NCBI RefSeq assembly: GCF_001553785.1
Contig: NZ_LOJP01000001.1
Span: 2,264,987 to 2,328,986, forward strand
Length of the DNA: 64,000 nucleotides
Origin: Actinoplanes sp. TFC3
GTDB taxonomy: Bacteria; Actinomycetota; Actinomycetes; Mycobacteriales; Micromonosporaceae
Direction of reading: 5' to 3'
The translations under genes and the position numbers were made by a program. The notes below the pieces were generated by a model. That model was given only the letters and a program-made list of their open reading frames with translations, had not been told where the DNA came from and searched no databases. Positions 1-8,827 of the stretch are shown here, piece after piece; positions within the stretch are counted from its first letter, which is position 1; each line of letters begins with the position of its first letter.

Positions 1-2
1 GG

Positions 3-1769
3 GTGGGGCCTGGGGGCGTGTTGCCAGGCAGCGCCGGTGCCGGTGGCGTCGTGCCGGGCGGCGCAATGCCCGGCAGGCCCGTGCCCGGCGGTGCCTACCC
101 AGGCAGCACCCCTACCCTCGGCGGCCCTGACATTGGAGCCACCAGCCCCGGAACTCCGATCCCCGGCGGCCCAGCGTTCGGCACCGTTCCCGCAATCCCG
201 CCCGGCGCCCAGCCTGCGCGACGCCCCACTACCGCCTACCCGCCCGGCGCTGGGCCGTGGCCGGCCGGTTTGCCTGCTGCTTCGGCTGCGCCTGTTGGGC
301 CAGTTCCGCCTCTTGGTGGTCCGCGGCAGGTGGGGCCGGCGTGGCAGGACGATCTCATTTCTCGTACGTCTCCGATGCCTTCCGTCGCCAATGTTTGGGG
401 GGCCAAGCCGCCTGCTCCGGGGCGTCCTGCGCCGCCGATGGACGGGATGGATCCGGCTGATGACGCCGCGCTGAATGAGATTCGGCGGTTGTTGGGCAAC
501 AGTTTGTCGATGGCGGGTGGGCCGTTGGAGGTGGCGGGGCGGCTGCGGGCTGCTCTTGCTCAGGCTCAGCCGGCGCTTTTCGCTACGTTGCCGGGTGGGC
601 CGGGGGCGCAAGTGGAGCAGCTTGCCGAGGGGCTTACCTGGCTGGCTCATCATGTTGATCAGCCACCGGTGCTGGTGGCGGGGTTTGGGCGGCTGGGTGC
701 TGCGCTGGCCGAGAGTGGCGTGATGCCGCAGCAGTTGCAGCTGGCCGGGGCCGCATTGGCGGAGGCCATGCGGGCCGGGATGGCGGCTAACGGGTGGCGG
801 CAGGATTTCGATCAGGCTTGGCGGTCCACCTGGCAGCATGCTTATGAATGGATTGCGCACGGGATGATCGCGGGGCGTTATGAGCCTTTCGCGTGGACCG
901 CAGTGGTGGTGGGACACGAATTGCGGCGGGCGGATGTGGCGGTGGTGCGGCTGCGACCGTACCTTCCGATGCCTTATTTTCCTGGGCAGTTTGCTCGTGT
1001 TCAGGTCAGTGAGCATCCCGAGATCTGGCGTCCTTATTCGCTGGCGGGAACGCCGGGGAGGGACAATATCGTGGAATTGCACGTGCGCGCCAAGACGTGG
1101 GGTGGGGTCAGCGGGGCGCTGGTGCACCGGACCAAAATCGGCGATACCGTGAAGCTTGCCCGGGCCGAGGGTGCGATGACGTTGCACGCCAGTCGCCGGG
1201 ATCTGCTGCTCATTGCTGGGGATACCGGCGTTGCCCCCATGAAGGCTTTGCTCACCGAATTGGCGGCCACCAACGACTCGAGAAACGCCGTTCTTTTCTG
1301 GGGCGTACGAACCCTTGCCGAACTGTACGACCTCGATGACCTCGCCACCATCGCCGCCTCGGCACCCCGGGCAGCGGTGATCCCGGTCGTGGCCGAGGGC
1401 GAACCGGGCCCCTACCTGAGCGGTCCGGTCACCGACGCCGTGGCCGCGTACGGCGACTGGTCCGGCCACGAGGTCTTCATCGCCGGGCCACCGCTGATGC
1501 TGGCCGCCACCACCACAGCCCTGCTGAACCTGGGCGTCGACCCCGTCCGCATCCACCACGACCCGCCCGAGGAAACCGGAACGCTCGAGAAAACGGAAAC
1601 GCCCGGAGGAACGAGGACGCTCGGCGAAACGAGAACGCCGGGGGAATCGGGAACGGGCACGCGCAGAGGGATCAGCGCGCCGGAAGAAGCGGCCGCGTTA
1701 AGAGGAAGGAGCGCGGCCGAGATCACAGCCGCGCCCCATGTCCTGAGGGAAATCGAAGGTCCGCGTTAA
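3..1769 (+). CDS. Flavohemoglobin-like FAD/NAD(P)H oxidoreductase, 5' end probably missing
   Basis: About 145 N-terminal residues are a Pro/Gly-rich low-complexity stretch. A globin-like helical domain follows (about 150-290), then a ferredoxin-reductase FAD domain with RPYSLAG at 343-349, then an NAD(P) domain with AGDTGVAP near 404. This order matches flavohemoglobins (Hmp), which oxidise NO or move electrons from NAD(P)H to haem. Aligning the F helix by eye puts Leu235 where Hmp has its proximal haem His, so haem binding is doubtful. The C-terminal 55 residues are a Thr/Glu/Gly-rich repetitive tail. The frame is open to the window edge and base 3 is merely the first GTG, so the true start probably lies upstream. 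Reductase assignment is firm; substrate unknown. Confidence 0.75.
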   Translation: MGPGGVLPGSAGAGGVVPGGAMPGRPVPGGAYPGSTPTLGGPDIGATSPGTPIPGGPAFGTVPAIPPGAQPARRPTTAYPPGAGPWPAGLPAASAAPVGPVPPLGGPRQVGPAWQDDLISRTSPMPSVANVWGAKPPAPGRPAPPMDGMDPADDAALNEIRRLLGNSLSMAGGPLEVAGRLRAALAQAQPALFATLPGGPGAQVEQLAEGLTWLAHHVDQPPVLVAGFGRLGAALAESGVMPQQLQLAGAALAEAMRAGMAANGWRQDFDQAWRSTWQHAYEWIAHGMIAGRYEPFAWTAVVVGHELRRADVAVVRLRPYLPMPYFPGQFARVQVSEHPEIWRPYSLAGTPGRDNIVELHVRAKTWGGVSGALVHRTKIGDTVKLARAEGAMTLHASRRDLLLIAGDTGVAPMKALLTELAATNDSRNAVLFWGVRTLAELYDLDDLATIAASAPRAAVIPVVAEGEPGPYLSGPVTDAVAAYGDWSGHEVFIAGPPLMLAATTTALLNLGVDPVRIHHDPPEETGTLEKTETPGGTRTLGETRTPGESGTGTRRGISAPEEAAALRGRSAAEITAAPHVLREIEGPR

Positions 1770-1785
1770 CTGATGACCGATTTGC

Positions 1786-3039
1786 CTACCGCGTGGAGAG
1801 CATTCCCACGTCGATCGACTGACCTTCGGCCACCTGCGCGGCGATGTTCACGTGAATGCCGTCGCCCACGTCATACGCCTTGTTGATGGCGTTGGGGTTG
1901 ATCGGGTCCTTGATGACCTGATCGAAATTGATCACGCCGTCGCAGTCGCCACCGCAGTTGTTGCGGTTCCAGGCGTAATTGCCGAGGTCCCAGCGGTAGC
2001 GGTTCATTTGCTCGGTGTAGCTCGGGCGCGGGGTGGTCGGAATGAGGTACACCTTGATGCCGGCCGCGTGCAGGCGTCCGAAGACGGTTCGCCAGCTATC
2101 GAGAATCTGCGCTGAGGTGCAGCCGGCCGCCAAGTCATTGGTGCCGTAGTAGTAAATGACGCCGGTGACGCCGTGCAGCGCCAGCACGTCGCGTTCGAGC
2201 CGGGTCGCCGCTTCCAGCCCGGCCACGCCGGGCGAGGCGCCGGGACAGCCGGTGGCGCTCATGGTCCCGTTGATGCCCGCGTTCGCCACGGCCACCTGCT
2301 CCTTGGCGGGCGCTTCGGCGACGATCCGCCGGGCCAGGACATCGGACCAGCGTTCATTGTTTCCGGTACGAACACAGCCCGCCCCGCAGTTCGTGCTGCC
2401 CTCGCCGTCCACCACCGAGCTGCCATAGGTCACGATCGTGCCGGCCAGCTTGGTGTTGCGGACGTCGACCGCGCTGACCAGCCACGTCGATGTGGTGGTC
2501 TGCGTGTAGGCGGCCCCGGCCTGGTCGGCCACGTGGTTACCGCTGCCCGCCGGGGTGGCGTAGTTGGTCCGGAACGCCGCGCCGTGCTGGCCGGGGCGGG
2601 TGCTGCCGGGAACGTACAGGCTGACCGCCACGTCCTGCTGCGGCTGGGTTTCCAGCTTCACCGAGTCGCTCCACGCGTCGGTGCCGGGGGCGACCGAGAT
2701 CGACGCCTTGCCCCCGAAGGTCAACGCTTGGGTCGTGCCCTCGACGATCGACGCGTCCTGGCCGGTGCTCAGTGCGACAGTGCCCGCGTTCACCTGCAGC
2801 GCCTCGGTGCCGAACTGGTTCTGCACCCGGATCCGCAGCGCCCGGCCGCCCTGGCTCAGGTGCGTGATCATGCGGACGGACTGGTTGGTGAGGGTGGTTC
2901 CGGACAGGCCCTGCTGCGACGACGACCACGAGGTGTACCAGCTGCCGCCGGCCTGCTGGGCGGCCGGTGCCGCGGCGGCTGGGGTCGCCACGGCGGCGGC
3001 CACCGCCACGGCCGCGAGCGTCTTACCGAAAGCAATCAT
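1786..3039 (-). CDS. Secreted SGNH/GDSL-family hydrolase
   Basis: 417 aa. An Ala-rich Sec signal peptide ends near residue 24. A beta-rich N-terminal domain of about 170 residues is followed by an SGNH hydrolase domain. Block I reads TYGSSVVDGEG (204-214), with Ser208 at the nucleophile position but Ser instead of Asp in the usual GDS. Block II Gly is in NAGING, block III is YYYGTND, and block V is DGIHVN carrying the catalytic Asp/His. The two-domain layout matches actinomycete secreted esterases acting on polysaccharide or lipid esters. It lies tail to tail with the upstream reductase gene and next to murL. Family is confident; substrate unknown. Confidence 0.85.
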   Translation of the reverse strand: MIAFGKTLAAVAVAAAVATPAAAAPAAQQAGGSWYTSWSSSQQGLSGTTLTNQSVRMITHLSQGGRALRIRVQNQFGTEALQVNAGTVALSTGQDASIVEGTTQALTFGGKASISVAPGTDAWSDSVKLETQPQQDVAVSLYVPGSTRPGQHGAAFRTNYATPAGSGNHVADQAGAAYTQTTTSTWLVSAVDVRNTKLAGTIVTYGSSVVDGEGSTNCGAGCVRTGNNERWSDVLARRIVAEAPAKEQVAVANAGINGTMSATGCPGASPGVAGLEAATRLERDVLALHGVTGVIYYYGTNDLAAGCTSAQILDSWRTVFGRLHAAGIKVYLIPTTPRPSYTEQMNRYRWDLGNYAWNRNNCGGDCDGVINFDQVIKDPINPNAINKAYDVGDGIHVNIAAQVAEGQSIDVGMLSTR

Positions 3040-3078
3040 GCGATCAGCATCGATGCTCGGAAACGTCCAGGCAACAAT

Positions 3079-4392
3079 CTAGAGGATCATGGCCAAAGCT
3101 TTTGCGTACGCCGGGGAAACGAACGTCTCGCCGCTCGGCGTGAGCACCGCGTCCCGGTTCGCCGTGTCCCACGCCGTTGCCGGCACCGCGGCGCGCAACG
3201 CCTGCACGACCGGTGCGCCGGCCCACTGCGGATCGCCGGCCAGCATGGTCAGCGCGACCAGCGACTCCTCGACCTCGCCCACACACTCGAACGGCTTGTG
3301 CGCGTCGATGCCCAGCAACTCCAGGTAGCCGGGGATCTGCGCCGGGTCGGCGAACAGGTCACGGCCGAAGATGCGGGTGAGCCGCTCGCGGGGCATCGAC
3401 GGGGCCATCGCCAACGCGACGAACCGGCACTTGGGGCAGTCGCCGCACCAGCGGGCCGTCGGGTCGTGCAGCTTGAACGCCTTGTTGCAGGAGTTGACCA
3501 CATCGTCGTACGCGGGGAAGCGCGCGTACAACTGGGCGATGTGCAGCTCGGACAGCGAGCGCAGCAGCGAGAAGTACGGCTCGGTCAGCCCGGTGTGCGC
3601 GGTCACCGCGGCGCGCAGCAGGCCCTCGGCCTCGACGCCCTTGGACCACTGGTGGTTGATCTCGTGGCCGTTCCAGACCAGGTTGGGGTCCGACGCCGAG
3701 CGCTCGTTGGACATCACCACCGGGCCGAGGCCGTGCAGCACCGCGGTGGCGATCGCGATGAGCGAGTTGATGGCGGTCACCGGGATGTGGCCGTTGCGCG
3801 CCCCCGCCTTGTTCAGCTCGAACAGGTGCGGGTCGAGCTGCCGGCGCGCGGCAAGCGCGGGGATCCCGGACGCCTCGTTGACGTTGCGGATCACCGGGTT
3901 CGGGTTGACCGAGAACGGCACCGGGTCGAGCCCGGCCGCCCGCAGGATCTCCAGCGTGACGATGGAGTCCTTCCCGCCGCCGACCGCTGACAAGGGCCGC
4001 CCGTCGGCGTTGTCGACGGGGGCTGCGACCTGGGCGCCGTCCGGCACGGTGACCTGCAGGTCCAGCACGTACGGCAGCTTGTTGACGTACGCGTACTCGC
4101 CAAGGCCTTTGCTGTAGACCGCGTCGAAGAACGCCTTGGCCTCGGCGGGAACGGGTTTCGGCGCCTCGATCCGCGGTGGCGCACCGACCTTGTAATAGCT
4201 CACGCCGGCCACGACGTGCAGCAGATCGAGCACGCGGTAGAAGGCGTCCGGCACCGGGCCGTCGGCCACCGGGAACGTGATGGTCTCCGTGAAGCTCTCC
4301 GGGGCTGTGCCGTCCAGCAGGTAGTCGAACGTCGCAACCCCGGTGACAGGGTCATAGGCGTACGAAGGAAACCGCATCACGTCGAACTGCAC
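3079..4392 (-). CDS. murL: UDP-MurNAc-L-Ala-L-Glu epimerase MurL
   Basis: About 437 aa. The sequence resembles MurL, the ATP-dependent epimerase that converts the terminal L-Glu of UDP-MurNAc-L-Ala-L-Glu to D-Glu. Visible marks are a PP-loop-like GGGKDS motif near the middle and a CGDCPKC cysteine cluster in the C-terminal third. It is divergent from a MurD-like ligase 64 bp away, which fits the MurL/MurD2 pairing known from Xanthomonas and some actinobacteria. Start choice: a GTG at 4392 has GGGAG seven bases upstream; a TTG at 4398 and an ATG at 4377 are alternatives. The pair together would make D-Glu on the nucleotide precursor, bypassing glutamate racemase. Confidence 0.85.
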   Translation of the reverse strand: MQFDVMRFPSYAYDPVTGVATFDYLLDGTAPESFTETITFPVADGPVPDAFYRVLDLLHVVAGVSYYKVGAPPRIEAPKPVPAEAKAFFDAVYSKGLGEYAYVNKLPYVLDLQVTVPDGAQVAAPVDNADGRPLSAVGGGKDSIVTLEILRAAGLDPVPFSVNPNPVIRNVNEASGIPALAARRQLDPHLFELNKAGARNGHIPVTAINSLIAIATAVLHGLGPVVMSNERSASDPNLVWNGHEINHQWSKGVEAEGLLRAAVTAHTGLTEPYFSLLRSLSELHIAQLYARFPAYDDVVNSCNKAFKLHDPTARWCGDCPKCRFVALAMAPSMPRERLTRIFGRDLFADPAQIPGYLELLGIDAHKPFECVGEVEESLVALTMLAGDPQWAGAPVVQALRAAVPATAWDTANRDAVLTPSGETFVSPAYAKALAMIL

Positions 4393-4456
4393 CCGCAAAC
4401 TCCCGTCCCTGAGCTGACGGGCAATACTAATGCCACTCGACCAGAGGAGTATTCCT
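4393..4456. promoter_or_regulatory. Shared divergent promoter region of murL and murD2
   Basis: Only 64 bp separate the two proposed start codons. Any promoters must overlap or lie inside the opposite gene's leader, so the two genes are probably expressed together. The region contains both ribosome binding sites, GGGAG for murL and AGAGGAG for murD2. No clear -10/-35 pair is visible. Confidence 0.5.
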
Positions 4457-5809
4457 GTGCGCCTGGCAGACCTGCGCGGACGTTCCGTAGCCGTCTGGGG
4501 TACCGGCCGTGAGGGCCGTGCCGCCGTGAACGCGATTGCGGCTCAGCAGCCTGCGCGCTTGATGGTGGTCGATGACAGCGTCAACTACTTGTCGGTGCCG
4601 TGGGAGGGTGAGCTCGCCGCGCTGGCTCCGCTCGCCGGTGGCGACCACGCGTTCCCGGCTCTGGTCACGGCGGACGTCGTGGTTCGCTCGCCCGGGGTGC
4701 CGCAGACCCACCCGTGGATGGCTGAGCTGCGCTCGCGCGGGGTGACGGTGACCGGCGGTAGCGCGCTCTGGATGGCCGATCACGCCCGGCAAACCGTGGG
4801 CGTCACCGGGAGCAAGGGCAAAAGCACCACCGCGGCGCTGATCAGCCACCTGCTCGCCGCGGCCGGCCGGCCCAACGTGTTCGGCGGCAACATCGGCGTA
4901 CCGCTGCTGGATCTGCCCCCGGCCGAGCAGTACGTCCTTGAGCTGTCCAGCTACCAGTGCTCGGATCTGACCGATTCTCCCCGCGTCGCGGTGGTCACCT
5001 CGCTGTTCCCCGAGCACCTCGACGCGCACGGCGGCGAACGTGAGTACTACCGCGACAAGCTCAACCTGCTGGCTCACGGACCGGAACTGATCGTGGTGAA
5101 CGGCGCCGACGAGCGGCTGGTCACCGAGACGCTGCAGGCCCGCGACGTCAACGGCTGGCCCGCCATCCCGGCCGGCGCGGGCGACTCGCGCTTCCGCATC
5201 GAGGACGACGGGCTGGTGTACTGCAGCGACGACCCGCTGTTCCCCCGTGACGCCCTCACGCTGCGTGGCAAGCACAACGGGCGCAACCTGTGCGTGGCGC
5301 TGGCCGTGCTCGACGGCATGGGGATCGACGTGCTCGGGCTCAAGGAGGAGCTGCGCGACGCCGTGGCCTCGTTCGAGGGCCTGCCGCACCGCCTCGCCGA
5401 GATCGAGGACCCGTCGGGGCTGACCTTCGTCGACGACACGCTGTCAACCAGCCCCTTCTCGGCGATGCATGCGATCGACGCCTACGAGGGCCGGCCCCTG
5501 ACCGTCCTGGTGGGAGGCACCGACCGCGGCCTCGACTATGCCCCCCTGCGCGACCATCTCAAGAACCGCGCGATCACCGTGATTGGTCTTCCGGACAGCG
5601 GCGAGCGCATCCTTGCGGAATTGCACAACCTTCCCGAGGTACGTACAGAGCTCGCCGAGGACCTGGTCTCAGCGGTCAGCCTGGCCCGCAAGCTGACCCC
5701 GCCCGGGGGGGTGGTCCTGCTGTCCCCGGCAGCCCCCAGCTACGGCCAGTTCCGCAACTTCGAACACCGCTCCGAGGTCTTCGCCGAGGCGATCCGAGCC
5801 ACCGCCTGA
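4457..5809 (+). CDS. murD2: UDP-MurNAc-L-Ala--L-glutamate ligase MurD2
   Basis: 450 aa Mur ligase. The N-terminal Rossmann-like domain binds UDP-MurNAc-L-Ala. The central ATPase domain carries GVTGSKGKSTT (P-loop), GGNIGVPLLD and VLELSSYQ. The C-terminal domain carries VDDTLSTSP. Alone it would be called MurD (D-Glu adding), but pairing with murL argues for the MurD2 type, which adds L-Glu before epimerisation. The GTG start at 4457 has AGAGGAG eight bases upstream; an in-frame ATG at 4430 lacks a comparable site. It shares a very short bidirectional promoter region with murL, suggesting co-regulation. Donor specificity for L-Glu is inferred from context. Confidence 0.85.
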   Translation: MRLADLRGRSVAVWGTGREGRAAVNAIAAQQPARLMVVDDSVNYLSVPWEGELAALAPLAGGDHAFPALVTADVVVRSPGVPQTHPWMAELRSRGVTVTGGSALWMADHARQTVGVTGSKGKSTTAALISHLLAAAGRPNVFGGNIGVPLLDLPPAEQYVLELSSYQCSDLTDSPRVAVVTSLFPEHLDAHGGEREYYRDKLNLLAHGPELIVVNGADERLVTETLQARDVNGWPAIPAGAGDSRFRIEDDGLVYCSDDPLFPRDALTLRGKHNGRNLCVALAVLDGMGIDVLGLKEELRDAVASFEGLPHRLAEIEDPSGLTFVDDTLSTSPFSAMHAIDAYEGRPLTVLVGGTDRGLDYAPLRDHLKNRAITVIGLPDSGERILAELHNLPEVRTELAEDLVSAVSLARKLTPPGGVVLLSPAAPSYGQFRNFEHRSEVFAEAIRATA

Positions 5810-6303
5810 CCACGTTCGTCCCCGCAAAACCGCCCTCGACGCCCGCGCAAACCGCCCTCGACGCCCGCGCAAACCGCCTTCGTTCCCGCGCATGCGGCGC
5901 TGAGTTCCGCACTGCCATCGGCCTTCTCGCCGCCGCCGGGCCCAGGGCTTAACCGGTTCTGGGCGAAATTTTTGCCGAACTGAGATCTTGTTACGGCTCT
6001 GAGTCCTCGGTTGCCGGTTGATGACGCGGTCCGGGCAGATTCCCCCGTTTGGCGTGCTCAGCTAGCCGAACGGCCGATGCTGGACCCCCCTGTGAACGGG
6101 CTCACAATCGGACATAACCAGCTCTAGCAGCCCTTTCGCATGATCCGTATCGAAGTGTGTAAAAACATCGCTGTGTAACCTGCGTTTACGAGCGTGGCAT
6201 AGGTAACGGTTTGAAAACTTCACCCACAGTCTTGACAGAAGGGGGCCCGCAGTAAGAACTTTTACCGCAACAGTTAACAGTCCTACCTGAGGAGAGCGGG
6301 TCC
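5810..6303. other. Long intergenic region between murD2 and the RpiR-type regulator
   Basis: This 494-bp stretch has no convincing gene. The first 80 bp hold the 22-bp tandem repeat. From about 5960 onward the DNA is noticeably more AT-rich than its surroundings, as expected for a promoter region. A TTGACA hexamer at 6232-6237 could be a -35 element, but the matching -10 is poor (TAAGAA at 6253). The ribosome binding site GAGGAGAG of the regulator lies at its right end. Confidence 0.55.
5829..5892. repeat. 22-bp tandem repeat, two perfect copies plus a degenerate third
   Basis: Copies at 5829-5850 and 5851-5872 are identical and begin ACCGCCCTCGACGCC. A third at 5873-5892 matches at both ends, and a further degenerate copy precedes the array from about 5811. 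It lies just downstream of the murD2 stop codon and is not clearly part of a protein. Confidence 0.8.
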
Positions 6304-7281
6304 ATGGTCGAGCCACAAGCGGACGGCATCGCTGCTCGCACAGCGGTCGTCGATTCGCCTGCGCGCGACCAAGCGCATGGTCCGCTGCTGACCAACGCGT
6401 CGGACGGTGTGCTCGTACGGGTGCGCACGTTGTTGCCGGAATTCACCGGCGCCCTGCAGCGCGTCGCCGAACAGGTCCTCGAAGACCCGGCCGCGGCCTC
6501 GCGGGCCACGATCGTGGAGCTGGCCGAGCGCAGCGGCACCTCGCCCGCCACCATCACCCGGTTCTGCCGGGCGCTGGGCTTCGACGGATACGCCGACCTG
6601 CGTCTGGGCATCGCCGCCGAGACCGGCCGGGCCCGCTCGGCAGGCTGGACCGTCGACATCGGCCGCGAGATCCAGCCCAGCGACCCGCTGGAGCGCGTGC
6701 TCGGGCAGATCATGGCCGCCGACACCCGGGCCATGCACGACACCGCCTCGCTGCTCGACCTGACCGAGGTCGACCGGGCCGCCGCAGCGATCGCCGCCGC
6801 TCAGCGGGTGAACATCTTCGGCGCCAGCGGCAGTGCCCTGGTCGGCGAGGAGATGCAGTTCAGCCTGCACCGCATCGGCGTGCCGGCATGGGCCTGGACC
6901 GACGTGCACAACGGGCTGGCCAGCGCCGCCCTGTCGCGCCAGGGCGATGTCGCGCTCGGCATCTCGCACAGCGGGGAGACTGGCGAGACCATAGAGCTTC
7001 TCGCCGAGGCCAGCAGCCGGGGTGCCACCACGATCGCGCTGACCAGCTTCCCGCAGTCGCCGCTGGCCGAGCTCGCCGACATCGTGCTGGTCACTGCCAC
7101 CCAGGCCACGACGTTCCGGCCGGACGCGCTTTCCGCGCGGCACCCGCAGCTGGTCGTCCTCGACTTGCTCTACGTCGCTGTCGCGCAACGGACCCACGAA
7201 CGTTCGAACGCCGCGTTCCAGCGCACCGCCCAAGCCGTCCACGGTCACAAAGCCGCAAAGGACGGAGCCGCTCCACTGTGA
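6304..7281 (+). CDS. MurR/RpiR-family transcriptional regulator (HTH plus SIS domain)
   Basis: 325 aa. An N-terminal RpiR-type helix-turn-helix lies at about 40-115, with ATIVELAERSGTSPATITRFC covering the recognition helices. A C-terminal SIS sugar-phosphate-binding domain lies at about 145-290, with FGASGSALVGEE and GISHSGETGET phosphosugar loops. Such proteins sense phosphosugars including GlcNAc-6-P and MurNAc-6-P. It lies 70 bp upstream of, and co-directional with, an NgcEFG-type transporter, so it probably controls that operon. The ATG has GAGGAGAG upstream. Effector identity is inferred only from neighbours. Confidence 0.9.
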   Translation: MVEPQADGIAARTAVVDSPARDQAHGPLLTNASDGVLVRVRTLLPEFTGALQRVAEQVLEDPAAASRATIVELAERSGTSPATITRFCRALGFDGYADLRLGIAAETGRARSAGWTVDIGREIQPSDPLERVLGQIMAADTRAMHDTASLLDLTEVDRAAAAIAAAQRVNIFGASGSALVGEEMQFSLHRIGVPAWAWTDVHNGLASAALSRQGDVALGISHSGETGETIELLAEASSRGATTIALTSFPQSPLAELADIVLVTATQATTFRPDALSARHPQLVVLDLLYVAVAQRTHERSNAAFQRTAQAVHGHKAAKDGAAPL

Positions 7282-7351
7282 TGACGCACTACCGGACGTA
7301 CCCCATAAATCTCTCCGCCCCGGCACAGCACGAAAACTGAGGAGAAATCGA

Positions 7352-8785
7352 ATGACCGACATCTTCAAGCCCGAGGTCGACCGCCGGACGCTGCTGCGCC
7401 GCGCGGCCGCCGTGGGTCTGCTGGCCACCCCGGCCGTGAGCATGCTCAGTGCTTGCGTCGGTGGCGGCAGCGATGACGACGACAAGGCCGACAAGCCGGC
7501 CGGCACCGTCTCGGCGAACAACCCGCTGGGCATCAAGGAGGACGCGCCGCTGGAGATCGTGATCTTCAACGGTGGTCTGGGCACCAAGTACGCGACGGAC
7601 GTCGACATCCCGTCGTACAACAAGCTCTTCCCGAACTCGAAGGTCACCTTCAACCAGACCGAGGAAATCTCCACGGTCGTCCAGCCCCGCTTCGCCCAGG
7701 GCTCGCCGCCGGACATGATCAACAACTCCGGCTCGAAGCTGATGGACCAGGGTGCGCTGGTGCAGGCCGGACAGGTCCAGGACCTCACCGACCTGTTCGC
7801 CGCGCCGTCGGTCGACATCTCGGGCAAGACCGTCAAGGACACCCTGATCCCCGGTACGGTCGAGCAGGGCACCTTCAACGGCAAGCCCTACGTGCTCAAC
7901 TACGCCTTCACGGTCTTCGGTCTCTGGTACTCCGGCAAGCTGTTCAAGGAGAACAACTGGACCGTCCCGACCACCTGGGCCGACTTCACCAAGCTGCTCG
8001 ACGCGATGAAGGCCAAGGGCATCACGCCTTACGGGTACGCCGGTGCGAACGCGCCGTATTACCAGTACACCGTGATCCTGGCCAGCGCCGCGAAGATCGG
8101 TGGCGCCGACATCCTCAAGAACATCGACAACCTCGAGGACGGTGCCTGGACCAACGACGCCGTCAAGCAGGCCGCCGCCGCGTGGGCCGAGGTCGGTGCC
8201 AAGTACTCCAACAAGGCGTTCCTGGGTCTCAAGCACACCGAGGTTCAGCTGCAGCACGACCAGTACAAGGTCGGCCTGTACCCCTCGGGCTCCTGGCTGG
8301 AGAACGAGCAGGCCAAGGACACCCCGGCCGGCTTCGACTACCAGCTCATGCCGATCCCGAGCGTCACCACCGCGGACAAGCTGCCCGTCGAGTCGCTGTA
8401 CGCAGCGGCCGGTGAGCAGTACTTCGTCGCCGCCAAGGGCAAGAACCCGCGCGGTGGCATGGAGTTCCTGCGCCACATGCTCTCCAAGGCCGGCGCCGTG
8501 GGCTTCACCCAGCTCACCAAGACGCTGACCGTCGTCGCCGGTGCCACCGACGGCATGGAGATCAGCCCCGGTCTGACCTCCGGCAACAAGGCCCTCGGCG
8601 CCGCCGGTGCCAACACGTTCAGCTTCCGCTTCGACACCTGGTACAAGAAGCTGGACGACGAGCTGCGCGCCGCCACCAACGAGCTGTTCTACCAGGGCGG
8701 GACCGCCGACAAGTTCTGCGAGCGCATGCAGAAGGCGGCCGACGCGATCAAGAAGGACTCCTCGATCGAGAAGTTCACCCGCTGA
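7352..8785 (+). CDS. ngcE: Sugar ABC transporter substrate-binding lipoprotein, NgcE-like
   Basis: 477 aa. The N-terminus DRRTLLRRAAAVGLLATPAV is a twin-arginine-type signal ending in lipobox LSAC, so Cys35 should be lipidated. The mature part is a family-1 extracellular solute-binding protein. Sequence around LEIVIFNGGLG and PPDMINNSGSKLMDQG resembles NgcE, the Streptomyces binding protein for N-acetylglucosamine and chitobiose. Strong GAGGAG ribosome site seven bases before the ATG. It leads a binding protein-permease-permease operon. Amino-sugar specificity comes from family resemblance and would need binding data. Confidence 0.8.
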   Translation: MTDIFKPEVDRRTLLRRAAAVGLLATPAVSMLSACVGGGSDDDDKADKPAGTVSANNPLGIKEDAPLEIVIFNGGLGTKYATDVDIPSYNKLFPNSKVTFNQTEEISTVVQPRFAQGSPPDMINNSGSKLMDQGALVQAGQVQDLTDLFAAPSVDISGKTVKDTLIPGTVEQGTFNGKPYVLNYAFTVFGLWYSGKLFKENNWTVPTTWADFTKLLDAMKAKGITPYGYAGANAPYYQYTVILASAAKIGGADILKNIDNLEDGAWTNDAVKQAAAAWAEVGAKYSNKAFLGLKHTEVQLQHDQYKVGLYPSGSWLENEQAKDTPAGFDYQLMPIPSVTTADKLPVESLYAAAGEQYFVAAKGKNPRGGMEFLRHMLSKAGAVGFTQLTKTLTVVAGATDGMEISPGLTSGNKALGAAGANTFSFRFDTWYKKLDDELRAATNELFYQGGTADKFCERMQKAADAIKKDSSIEKFTR

Positions 8786-8827
8786 TCCTGTTTTCTCCTT
8801 GACGTATCCCGCAATCACGAACGGAGC

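Noticed and set aside
2173..3990. Long plus-strand open frame of about 600 codons opposite the SGNH hydrolase and murL
   Set aside because: It is the antisense shadow of two recognisable genes, rich in Arg and His with no domain.
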